Shown here in pieces: positions 47,261 through 57,800 of a DNA stretch of 64,000 bases. The position numbers were made by a program, and so were the translations under genes. The notes below the pieces were generated by a model, which ran no database searches, was not told the origin of the DNA, and was given only the letters and a program-made list of their open reading frames with translations. Origin of the DNA: Coprinopsis marcescibilis (taxonomy: Eukaryota > Basidiomycota > Agaricomycetes > Agaricales > Psathyrellaceae); the NCBI GenBank assembly GCA_004369085.1, contig ML210189.1, forward strand, positions 1 to 64,000, read 5' to 3'. Each line of letters begins with the position of its first letter. Position 1 is the first letter of the stretch.

Positions 47261-47866
47261 CTCTCTCTTAACTCTCATTAGGTCTGTAAGGATCATAATA
47301 CATAATACATAGACTAGTGTCTGGTTTCCGCCAAACCCAGGTTCAGCGCTGATGGCTCCCACATGAAGCTTCTCTCACATGTTCAAGGCACAGACTCTCG
47401 AATTTGGTCAATGCCAACTCAGGTTCCTTGAACGTAGGTAGGGGCCGATGGGAGAACGCGCTGTGAGTAAGCTTCATTGGTAGGACTTTTTCTAGGAGCT
47501 CGGCGTCCTTGGCTATGTGGCGCTCAGCCTAGCATTTCGCTTCCTCAGTTTTAAAGGACCCCGTCTGATGGGGAAGCCTGGGGTGGGAAGGCATGAAAAT
47601 GTATAACGCCAGGCGGAACCAATCGCCCGCGCAATGTACGGGAGAAGACGATCAATACAGGTGTGCACTGTACATTGGCTTTAAGTTTCCCCAGCCGCCA
47701 GGTCGGAACATCAAAGTTCTGCTTCGCAGCATTTGCCAGCCATCTCTGGGCAGAATTGGCGTATTGCAACATTTCATGCCTGTGTTCCCATCTCTACAAG
47801 GAGGGCCATATATAATTGAAGATGCCATTGGCGGATAACCCGGCCTCCTGGTATCATCATACCACC
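47261..47866. other. Intergenic region between the two SDR copies
   Basis: This 606-bp spacer between the tandem SDR genes carries no coding frame with family signal. It should hold the tail of copy 1 and the promoter of copy 2, including a TATA-like run near 47808. Confidence 0.4.
47808..47818 (+). promoter_or_regulatory. TATA-like element before SDR copy 2
   Basis: The run catatataatt lies about 55 bp before the ATG at 47867, so a transcript would start only shortly before it. No other TATA-like run is closer. Confidence 0.35.
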
Positions 47867-49280
47867 ATGACCTCGATTCCCGATGACCAGCTTTTCAAGC
47901 ATGCAGACCGTGTTCAAGGCAAAGTTGTAATAATCACTGGTGGGAGTCCAGCTATCTCAGAGCCGTTCTACACTGATTGTTTCTATCTTCTTAGGCGGTG
48001 CCAACGGTATAGGGAAGGAATCTGCCCTCCGTTTTGCCTCACATGGGTGAGTTTTCATTATATAGAGGACCCAGATGAAAGTGGTGTTTACCAGGGTCCA
48101 GAGCAAAGGTCATCATTGGTGACAGCGACGTTGTCCGCGCCCAAGGGGTGGTTTCAGAGATCCTGCAGTCCGGAGGGTAAGCCAAATAAATCTGCAGGAC
48201 AATAAAATTCTAACCGAGGTTACACGTACTTGTAGGGTCGCCAGCTTCGTTGCCACAGACGTAACCAAGTGGGACGACCAGGTCGCACTGTTCGAGTATG
48301 CTTTAGGCACCTACGGCTCCGTGGACGTTGTTGTCCCCAATGCGGGTATTTGGGAGCTGCGCCATCGAGATGGGTTTACCAGCCCTCAGTTCAAGGACGG
48401 GAAACCAGTACCTCCTTCCCTACGGACCTTAGACGTGAACCTTACTGGAGCTCTGTACAGTGAGTTTTTTCTGATGCTAGGAAACATCGGCTGTAACATG
48501 CCAACTTCAGCGACCAATCTAGCCCTGCATTATCTGTTCATTGGCCAGAAGGACGGGGATTTAAAGTCATTGGTACTCATCGGATCCATGGGTGGGTTTT
48601 GGGTCGTCCACTGTCGCTGATGCTCATGGTTGTCACGATCCCTTTAACAGCATCTTGGGGCGGGTTTTCGCTCGGCGGAGAACTATACGCCGCATCAAAG
48701 CATGCAATCCTTGGGTTGATGAGGTCGTTGCACCGGATGCTAGATAAACGGGGTGTTAGGATTGCTTGCATCTGTCCGTTCTTTACGAGTGAGGGTCCCT
48801 CGACGTTCCGATTTATAATCTTGGCCAACATGTCCTTTTTAGACACGGAACTTGTACCGACGTTGGTCAAGGCTTTTCTAGCAGGGATTCCAACGCCCAC
48901 TGTCCCTCGTATTGCCGGAGCGATATTCTATGCTGCTACAGACCCAGATACGGAAACAAGCGGGTCTGCATGGCTTCTGGCAGATGACGGGCCTGTATTT
49001 CTCGTCCCTAAAGAAAAATTCAAGGCGGGGGTTTATGCAATGATAGACCAGAGGGTCAACTCCATAACAAAGTGAGCCTACATCCCTGAAGACTAATAAA
49101 AATATGGCGTCAACATCTTGTTTCAGATGCGTTAGGGGTATGGGGTACTGCAAGCGTTTGCTCCACGATATCTGGAAGCTATCCGGGCCATTGCACAAAT
49201 ACGCTTTGTCCGCTTTAATTCTTGGGGTGGCTTGGAAAAATCGTGCCGGAGTCGAAGCATTCACCTCGAACGTCCGATGA
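47867..49280 (+). CDS. Short-chain dehydrogenase/reductase, copy 2
   Basis: The ATG at 47867 reads MTSIPDDQLFKHADRVQGKV, then VIITG-GANGIGKESALRF, KVIIGDSD, VDVVVPNAGIW, LIGSMASW and ELYAASKHAILGLMRSLH, ending near AWKNRAGVEAFTSNVR. The motifs TGxxxGIG, NAG and YxxxK are intact. Copy 1 and this gene share many blocks (LFKHA.RV.G, WDDQV.LF, TLDVN, ALHYL.IGQK.GDLK) and introns at equal places, so they arose by tandem duplication, but identity is clearly below that of a recent copy. The product is about 320 residues. The substrate is unknown. Confidence 0.88.
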
Positions 49281-49675
49281 ATCACTGTGGGCACAAAAGA
49301 TCTTGAAGATAATCTGGCTCTGGAAGCTGTGTCGAAACGAATAAATCAATTCTCCTTCAATAAATTAAGTAGCCAGATAGGAGTGCACAATTTAACCATG
49401 GCAGCATCCGAATAGAACTGATCTGCCCAAAGATCGCTCTCGCAGCCCCGTTCTTGTGGTGCATAATCGGAAGACAGACTTGACGTAGTGGGTCGATACC
49501 CAAAGAAGGTGATTCATGGATGGCAGGGCTGTTTCGCTCGAAACCATGGATGCTTCCATTAGCGGTAAGGGATAGAAGCAACTTCAATTGTCATTCATTT
49601 GAATTCTTCTGTGATTCACTATTCACAAGCGGATACAGAATTAGCACAGTGGAAATCACAGATGGCAGTGTCGCC
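49281..49675. other. Convergent intergenic region
   Basis: This 395-bp gap follows SDR copy 2 (+) and the ARL3 gene (-). It carries no family-like frame. Confidence 0.35.
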
Positions 49676-50585
49676 CTACCGCCTGCTGTTCTGAACACGA
49701 AGGAAGAGCCAATCAACAGCTGCTCGGACACCGGTCCTGGTGCAGTTTTAGTATCGTTGGCGTAGGCGAGTCATTCAAGCAAGGCTCACCCTTCCAGTGC
49801 AGAGACTCCCATGACGTCTAGACTGGCTAGCCGTTCTCTTCTGGTAGCTGCGGCCATCTCAGCCTCTCCGAAACGATCCCGGCGAGCGCTCCCGAGTTTA
49901 TGCTGATACCAATCCTCGTAGTCCGTTCTAATCTCCTCCACGGAGAGACTGAGTGGGGAATCTTGCTTGTTCGCAAGAAGCAGAAGCGGAACTTCCAGAA
50001 TCTGGGGCGCAGAAAGTACGGAGTCTGTGATAGCCAATTCAAAGTTAGCGCCGTGATCTGGATCCAAGTGTCGTGAGGCAGCACACCAAAGACTTCCCAA
50101 CCCTCCCCTAGTCTTTCTCTGTCTTCGGCGTCGATAACGAAGACGACGGCGTGACAGTCATCGTAGTATTTTGGCCATATGTTCCGGATGCCTCGCTGAC
50201 CACCCAAGTCCCAGAACTGTAGAATTGTGGAAGGAAGAGTAATCTTTCCAGCTTTTGATAATGATGATCACCAATGTTCACTTCGCGTCATGAAGAAGGA
50301 TTTGACATACTATTCTGCCCGACGGTTGGGCCTATCTTGTCAGGAGACAGCCCCGGTGTCTCATTGTAGAGCGTCTTGATTTTCTCCAGCAACGTCTGCA
50401 GTTTGCCATTAGCCGTGGCCTGGCTAGTGTCTGCTGACCATATTTACAGTTTTGCCAGCGCCGTCTAACCCAATAATTATTACAGAGAACTCTTCCTTCC
50501 TACCCTTGTCAGTGCCTGCGTGCGTCATATACCCAAGCACCTACCTCGTTAGATATTCGTGAAAGCCCTTCAGTAAGTGGTACAT
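49676..50585 (-). CDS. ARL3: ARF-like GTPase Arl3/ARFRP1
   Basis: The ATG at 50585 gives MYHLLKGFHEYLTR, then EEFSVIIIGLDGAGKT (P-loop), TLYNETPGLSPDKIGPTVGQ (switch I), and FWDLGGQRGIRNIWPKYYDD (G3 with the WDxGGQ of ARFs). VFVIDAEDRERL and VPLLLLANKQDS (NKQD) follow, then VMGVSALEG and the last exon TGVRAAVDWLFLRVQNSRR. No Gly at position 2 is present, so N-myristoylation is not expected; yeast Arl3 is N-acetylated (Met-Tyr/Phe start) and targets the trans-Golgi through Sys1. The MYHL start fits this. Function: recruits Arl1 and golgins at the trans-Golgi. The final exon (49676-49735) was added because it completes the conserved C-terminus. The start diverges from VMA16 by 137 bp. Confidence 0.92.
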
Positions 50586-50722
50586 GAGTGGCGGAAGCAG
50601 ATGTACGTCGGCATCAATGTCGTTGAGAGCACTGAGCGCGATGAGCAGTGACAAACACGAACCAACACTGAACTGGCAATCATTTCGCAGTCCACTCCGT
50701 CATCCCTACGCTCCTCCTCGAC
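50586..50722. promoter_or_regulatory. Shared divergent promoter region (ARL3 / VMA16)
   Basis: Only 137 bp separate the two divergent start codons, the shortest such spacing in the window. Both genes serve the endomembrane system, so co-regulation is plausible. Confidence 0.35.
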
Positions 50723-51697
50723 ATGGGACTATATTCCTACTACAGCTATGGTCTTCCTTCGTTTCTAATCGTTGTCATCGCTCTCTATCTTCTGTTTACT
50801 GGCAAGTCTGCCATTTCTAACTCGAAATGATCAAATGTTGACAGATTGAACCAGATTCCGGCGAGGCTTTCAATGTCGGGCGATTCCTCGAAGAGTCAAG
50901 CCCTTATGTGTGGGGTGCAACTGGGATTGGCCTCTGTATTGGACTAAGTGTAGCTGGTGCTGGCTGGTTCGTGGTTCTGTAGGACGTGTTGGAGTCGCGC
51001 TGACGCAATATCCAGGGGCATTTTCTTGACTGGAGCGTCCATCCTCGGTGGCGGTATACGCGCACCTCGCATTACCACAAAGAATCTGATCAGGTACTTA
51101 ACCAGTTTTCAAATCTATTTCCTCGTTGACCCATCCCCATAGTATCATTTTCTGCGAGGTCGTTGCTATCTACGGCGTCGTGAGTTTGGCCCTTCCATTG
51201 TGCGGAAGTAAGTGACTGACTGCTTCTGGTCAGATTATCGGTATTGTATACTCCGCGAAACTAGTCAACGTAGCAGAAGAGGTTCTCTATACTCGCGAAA
51301 ACTACTTCACGGGTGCGTCAGTCCTTTCTAGCATGGGTCTCGCCTAAACTCAGCCCTTTCTGTTTAGGATTCGCACTGTTTTGGGGTGGACTTACCGTAG
51401 GAGCATGTAATCTCCTTTGCGGTGTCTGCGTTGGCATTACGGGCTCCACCGCAGCACTCGCGGACGCAGCAGATCCAGATTTGTTCGTCAAGATTCTCGT
51501 TGTTGAAGTGTTTGGAAGCATTCTAGGTCTTTTCGGGCTAATTGGTGCGTAGCAATTGCTAATGCCGTTTTGAAAGCAGTGTGCTGAGGATCATTTTAGT
51601 CGGCTTGATTATGGTAGGATCTACAGGAGACTTCCAGGCGGCTTCACCCGCCGTAGCTGTAGTAGCCAAAGCAGCCGCTTCGCCCTTTGTCGCGTAG
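50723..51697 (+). CDS. VMA16: V-type ATPase c'' proteolipid subunit
   Basis: The ATG at 50723 gives [20 protein letters not shown], the first membrane segment. The frame then passes through a GC-AG intron (50802-50854) to [13 protein letters not shown] and [20 protein letters not shown]. Further segments are [31 protein letters not shown] (with the essential buried Glu), [20 protein letters not shown] and [15 protein letters not shown]. The tail ends ASPFVA. About 208 residues and five transmembrane segments suit Vma16/c'', part of the rotating ring of the vacuolar proton pump. Family members read [16 protein letters not shown] around the first splice; here it reads [11 protein letters not shown], which only works if the intron starts with GC. 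The gene is divergent from ARL3. Confidence 0.94.
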
Positions 51698-51862
51698 CAA
51701 GCCATGCGCTTGTCCACCACCTCATATAGCTGTTGAGCACAAATAAACATCATATTTCAACAGATCTCGGATACAATATAAGCTAAAATAAAGGTAAAGG
51801 GTATGTGCAACAGCAGCCATATGATACAAAAGTCCTATGTGAATACAAATACTACTACCAGC

Positions 51863-53393
51863 CTACTTCTTCTGATCATCGAAAGGATTCTCGGCATATT
51901 CCAGGTCATCGTCGCTGTCATTCGATCGTCGAGATTGCTCCTGTTCAGGTGGAGGATCGCGGATCAGCGCTACAGGTCGTTTCGGTAGCAAGCCCAATTT
52001 CCCTGGTGCAGAGGTTAGCTAAAACATCCACTCGATCGAGTAGGTACACACCTCCGTCAATAGGAACGGGACTGGGGTTTGGAGGTGGGACCACAGAGGG
52101 TGAAGAGCTAGGTTGCTGTGCCTGTGGCGTTATTGCTATTGCAGGGGGCGTCGATGCAACTGAATTTCTTTCAGCAAGTGATGAAAGCATTGATAAAGAA
52201 GGCTTACCACTGGGGGTAACGTCTTGACCTTTCACTGCAGGAGTGGGGATACTTTGAGGTGGGGAGGTTTGAGCTGGCGACAATGTTATCGGCGAATTGG
52301 GGTCATAATATGAAGCTTGTTGCTGGGAGGGGGCAGAACCACTTTGTGGATGCTGATAGGTGGCATAGTTCGCAGGTTGTTCGTGTGCTCGCGGGTCGTA
52401 TCCCCCGACCCATTGCGTTGACGGTCCTGGGGGATTCGCACTGGCACCTAAATCAGCTACCGGGTCACCGCAAGAATAAAGCTTTGTACTGACCCACCAC
52501 GCTCGAATTCTTGTATCTTGGCTTTGACTTTGGTGAACAAGTCGCCAAAAGTCTTCTTTCCAACTAAGAGCACCCATGAGTAGTGCTTCCTCGCAGCTTT
52601 ACCAAATGCGAGGCAAACTCACCTTCTGCAGCCTTGGTGATTTGCTCCTGGATTTCCGTCATAGTATCCTTTTCACCTGATGCGGCGCCAGCACTCTGAG
52701 GACCTCCATGAGAATCCTCTTGGTCCTGTCGAGAGTTTCGGCGACGGCCTCCTAAGATTGGCTGCTGCTGTTGCTGCTGTTGGGCCCATAGCTGTTGCTG
52801 CTGGGCTTGCTCCTCCAGCATCAATCGCCTAGCAAACTGTTCATCCAGTTCCGTCTGAGTCTGTACATCGCATTCAGCACTACTGTCTAGACCCTGCGTC
52901 CAGGGTCAATCACTCACCAGTGCGGGCTGCGGTGGAACTTCGCTCTTGTAGTTGGGATCACTCATGCCCAATAGAATGTCTACGGCAGCATCTTGGTTCC
53001 CATTAGCGCTTTGAAAGACGCTTTGACTGTTTGGTGTATTAGCACATGTCGTGGAGGTGCACAGAAAGGAGGTTGAGCAACGCACAGGATAAGATCATCG
53101 TAATCGGGGAACATGGCCTTCAATGGAGCAATGGCCTTTGCAAGTGGATTGTCGCCCCCTGCATCTCGATTATTCGTCGACAGCTGAGAGTTGGGTCTAG
53201 TGCTCAAATTAACGGAGGGTGCGTCGTCGTCGAAGGACTCCAGTGCCAATTGCTCAGCGACGGATAATCCGGCAACGGGGACGTCATTACTAGCCGCCAA
53301 TGTACTTGTCGTTGGCGGAGGACTTGATGAAGTGATGATTATCTGCTGATATTCTGAAGCAGGCGGTGTGGTTGACTTAGGTGGTTCAGACAT
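51863..53393 (-). CDS. CUE5: CUE-domain ubiquitin-binding protein (Cue5-like)
   Basis: The ATG at 53393 starts MSEPPKSTTPPASEYQQI. The CUE domain reads PLAKAIAPLKAMFPDYDDLI then SVFQSANGNQDAAVDILLGM, with the MFP and LL positions that contact ubiquitin. Next is TQTELDEQFARRLMLEEQAQ, a Cue5-typical helix, and a poly-Gln region near 52755-52800. TFGDLFTKVKAKIQEFER follows. The C-terminal half is rich in Pro, Gln and Ser and ends DDDLEYAENPFDDQKK. Yeast Cue5 links ubiquitinated, aggregation-prone cargo to Atg8 for autophagy; an Atg8-binding motif in the tail is possible (W/Y-x-x-L type, DDLEYAEN region) but unproven. Introns are short, with some borders approximate. Confidence 0.85.
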
Positions 53394-53657
53394 TATAAGG
53401 ACGAGAAAGTTGCCGTTCAGTGGGAGGTTGGGATGAAAGCTTGGAATAAGATCGTCCTTGGTAACATGACTGAAATAGGCGTATTTTAGAACCCGCGCCG
53501 CAGCTTGCACCGCTTTAATCGTTTAGTTACTTACAAAAGGATGATTGCCAAGACACGGCCAGATATGTTAAATGGAGGAAGGCCTAGGAGCTGCGGGCAC
53601 CAACGGTCGCAGTACAATAATAATTTGCGACAGTCCGGGAATCATACAATGACGTGT
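53394..53657. other. Intergenic region between RKM4 and CUE5
   Basis: This gap holds the tail of the upstream RKM4 gene and the promoter of CUE5 on the same strand. Nothing else is seen. Confidence 0.35.
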
Positions 53658-55574
53658 CTACTTTCGTTTCGACTTTTTTGTGCCGCTGTCTGACTGTGCC
53701 TCTGCCTTGCGCTTGTTGTCCTGAGGCTTGCGGTTATGCAACAGGGTCGCGATTTTGTTCAAAGTATTTTGTAGAATGCGCTTCTCGCTTAAGCGAACAA
53801 CGATAGCATGGCGTACGTTGAGTGTCAATTCTCCTTGCAGTCGACTTTCATCATCCTTAATGAGCAATCAGTGTTGGCGATCGTTTATTGAAAATAAACG
53901 ACAGACCTCGATCGAAGACGAATATTCTTTGCACCTTTTGTTCAAGGCTTTTTCAAGAACGAGTAGAACATCAGAATCGGCCTTGGGCTTTGGTGGCTTC
54001 CCTTTCTCCCGCACTTTATTCCACTCGCCATCGGTAAGCAGTAGTAGGCGAATAAGAGACAAAGCAGCAGGCGGCAAGTCCAACTCGCAGTCGAATTCAA
54101 ACACGCTAATAGGGCAAATGGGGTCAACAAGTATCCCACAATGAAGAGTATTAAGTGTGCTTACTCGTCGCCACCTTCTTCCAACCACCAGTCAATCCTT
54201 TCCACAAAACCTTCAGAGCTTTGCGAATGCAGCTCCTTGACCATACCAACAATAATTTCGGCACTCAACTCGACCAGATCGCTTGGATTTCCCGTTGTGC
54301 CGTCCGGAAGCGGCAGCAGGTCAACATGGCCGTACCTCCTGAGTAATTCTGCATTGGGAAGGTCGCCATAGGTATTCCACTTCCACGAGTTGTCAGATCG
54401 TAGTATTTCGAAGGGTCGCCGTTACCCACTATTTGCTCCCCTATCTTGATAGGTTTCGTAGAAATCATCATCAGGTCGTTCTTTTCATAGAAGAGTTTGG
54501 CCTACACCCAAGATCGTTAGCCAGGACAGGACTGTAAATTATGGGCCAACTGACGTTCTCTGTCCCGAATCTTGCATTGAGCATATCCGCCATCGGAACC
54601 ATTGCAACGTCCGATGAATCTTCCTCTTCATCGTCCTCCTCTTCTCGGTCTTCTTCTTCTGTTTCCGCCTCTACTGTGTGGGTGCCTTCTGGGTTGGCGT
54701 CGTCAATATCCATTGCGTCGTCCGTGGGCTGGCCGACAGTGAGAAGTTCACTTGTTCCTTCTCCGTCCTCATCGTCTCCTTCCCACTTCTCTACATTGAA
54801 GCTCCTTGAGAGGATACGGCTTCCCATTGTATGGTACATTTCTAATGAATAGAATTTATCATTCTGGCCGAATATGTCTGGTCGCCTCTTTGCAGTTGTT
54901 CAGCTCAGGAGGAATCTGAGTATGGAAGATGATATACCTTGAGTGCAGGTCTGACCTTGCCCTCGTAATCCCTTTCTGCATCTTCCTTGCCTAATTTTCC
55001 TATGACAGATGTCAATCCCCGCGGCATTCACCTACTGATTGAAGTTCGTACCGACAATGGAAGTTCCCGCCAGTTCCTCAAGTTCACTCTGAGTCCAGAA
55101 CATCGGAGTATCGAAGGCCGTTGGCAAGGTATCTGGTCCCAGAAATGAATAGATTGTCCGACTCCGTCGAATTGACTGAGCCCCATACCTAAATATTCGG
55201 CCCAATTCGACTCTTTCCCTCTGGCCGCTTCCCACATCATGCAAAGAATCAAACCAGCCCAGCCCTTGTGAAGCTCAAGTTGTTTCCATTCCGCTAGACC
55301 GAACACCTTTGGGAGGGTTGATGTCCGTGTTGAAAGACTCAATGATCGAGGGATGGAGAACAGCAAGTGGCCTTCCTAGGATAACTACCATTGTCAGTAT
55401 TTGAGCTCCACAGTAAAGCGCAAGTTCTGGACGTACCGGTATATCTTTTAGTGCAATTGCACCTCGACCGCCCTCAGCAGGAGGAAAAACAGTAATTCCC
55501 ATTGAATTCGCGTCATACGACCCTCCACGGGTCTGAAACCAGGTAAGGAAGCGGTCTGTGCCTTCACCGTCCAT
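53658..55574 (-). CDS. RKM4: SET-domain lysine methyltransferase (Rkm4/SETD6-like)
   Basis: The ATG at 55574 gives MDGEGTDRFLTWFQTRGG, GRGAIALKDIP, then after an intron LLFSIPRSLSLSTRTSTLP. The split SET domain continues with GWAGLILCMMWEAARGKESN, FDTPMFWTQSELEELAGT, a very acidic insert (about 54620-54760), then VAMVPMADMLNARFGTEN and the Tyr/Asp block YEKNDLMMISTKPIKIGEQI with YGDLPNAELLRRYG. The C-terminal Rubisco-LSMT-like substrate domain follows (LPPAALSLIRLLLLTDGEWN). The end is Lys-rich (GTKKSKRK). Family members methylate ribosomal protein lysines (Rkm4: eL42) or, in animals, RelA. The acidic insert lies before the catalytic block and is unusual in length. Confidence 0.85.
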
Positions 55575-57800
55575 GATTGCGTACTCAGGCTGCGAACGGT
55601 CTGAACGGAGAAGATGCAAACCAATTATTGCCGCCGCGGTGCTGTCAAATCAATTTTCGTTCGGGCCGTCATTGTCGCCGGTTCTCACGGCTTGGGCGCT
55701 TCTTCGGCGCTTCAGAACAATCAAAAAAGAAAAAGAGGGTCAGGAGCAAGCGCCTCATCAACCGCTGGGAAGGGACATACAAGGCCGGTACTCCATTCAT
55801 CCCTGTCCGATTTTGGTATGCAAGGTCACGCGCTCTCAGGTCGGCGTGCGCAGCAAACGCCACTGGCACTGTTGGCAGGTGTGATTCGAGCGGCCTGAGA
55901 GTCTAGAGATATGAGCACAGGAGCACAGATTGTACGGTATTCTCAGATATGGAGTAGAGTAGGTCTCCTTTTGCTCACGACAGGTGCTGTGATAAGGTAT
56001 CCAAAGGAGGGTTTTTTCATAACCTGGCTGATGGCCATAGCTATGACTCGGATGCAGCAGACAATATAGTGGTGGTACACATGTCCGATGGTATCTCCGA
56101 AATCTGCCTTCCTAGGTTGAATAGTTCTATTTATAGAAGTCAGAAATTTTTCAGAACGTTTGAACTGCGCACCCTTGGTCCGGAATCACATTCACCACAG
56201 TGCCGTTTCTGAATTGAATTTGACCAACTTTGTGGTGACGTGTGCCCTATCGCGTTCCTTATCACCTGGATAGTGCTATAGCAGCGATAAGGGGCCTTCG
56301 TAATGAAGTCTCCGCGTGTTCAGAAGTTGCTAGAAGTTCAACATTCAAGGATTAGGTCTATGTACTCAATTTTAGCACGCGGGATAACTTCAAGTCGAAT
56401 TCTTCAACGCTGACAGAATTAGTCCAACCTCCTGGTCTTGTTATGCGCCTTTCCCCCACATAGGTGGAGCGTCCGAGGTTCATTTGGCCGTTGTCTTGCT
56501 TCGAGCAGGTGTGTGTAGTCGTGCCACAAATTGTGGCAGATCCGTCACAGTGCTTCCAGAACCTGCCTCAGAGACGGAGGCCGAATTTTACCCAACCCGG
56601 GCTGGTGCGATATCGATATTAAGTGGACTGTGGGCTAGACCGAGTCCAGTTATTTCTCACTCATCAATGCTCATCCTCACGCACATCGTGTTTCCCGCCT
56701 ATAAGTAAACGGCGGTGATTTGAATGGGATGTTCGTTCTGTCACCAAAGTCGCCGAGTAAAGCACGAGCCCTGTTTTCGAGTCTATAGTTCTCTGGAGTG
56801 CCTAGCGTGTCTGGGGGAACGTTACATTTTAACAGGCGGTGGGATAAATCGAATCACATAACGCCAAATTCGGTATGTAGCCTGTAGACCATGTCTAAGC
56901 CGAACGATGCATTCCGTAGATCTCGGTAGATGGAACGCTGTCCTACAGCAGTCGAACGACCTATCGTACTCTTTTAAAGAAGATAAACTAGCGCAAGGTG
57001 AAAAGAACAATGGGTCGATCGATCAACCAACTCAGCGATGATCTTTGCTAGAAACTCGCTCATGTCTCGTCCGGAAACAGGTCAGAGTGGTCAAACAATA
57101 TATCTATCCCCTTCTTCATCTCAATCGCAGGTTTGACAGAGGCGGGGTCAACTTGAATGCTTCTTCTTTCTCCCTCACTTCCTTCAACCTCGCGCCAGAA
57201 TTGCCAGGGTTTCTTGGCAGACTCTTTATGTAAGTTCCATAGCTTATTACGAGCGCAAGAGCCAGTAATTACTTGCGGGGCTGTTAACCTACGGATGGTA
57301 GCTTCCTGGGATTGGAGTCAAGCAATTAAGCTCGCTGTAAATCAGGATGTACCGTCAAGTTGAATGTCGTTGAGTAATTGCTGTCAGTGAATAGCTCGTG
57401 TGTACGCTCCAAGGCCGTCAGAGTCAGCTTAGTTACATGTATCCCTCAGTAGGGAAGCCATAGTGGACTGCATGCGACCACTTCAGATGCTCCAACTCTC
57501 AGATTTTCATCCTTCCAAAATTTCGCGACGATAAGACACAGTGCGACTGTCTCAGGGAAGCCTCGGTCAACCTGTGCTTTAGCCAGAAAGCGCAAATAAT
57601 TTATACCGCAACTCCGAGTTGCAACTTGGTGGGTCTGGGGTAAATAAATTGCACTTGGCGGATCGAACCCAGCTGGGGCAGTGATGGGCGTGGGAACGGT
57701 GCTATTGCTCGATCACTCGTGATTCTCAACTTGTTGGCGGTTGGCGGTCTTCCTCCTGCTCGCCCTCCCTGCTAAGGGCGCCTTTATCTCTTGACGGTTT
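55575..57800. other. Largest gene-poor region of the window
   Basis: More than 2.2 kb between the divergent RKM4 and CRAL-TRIO genes have no gene that I can support. The first 330 bp have overlapping open frames in all plus-strand phases (55577-55906), which is a sign of GC-rich base bias rather than coding. The rest has only short frames. No terminal repeats, tRNA or coding domains are seen. It may hold a long promoter, a non-coding RNA or a lost gene. Confidence 0.45.

Noticed and set aside
55577..55906. Three overlapping plus-strand frames of about 94-109 codons
   Set aside because: All phases are open together, which is a base-composition effect. None has family motifs or a good start.
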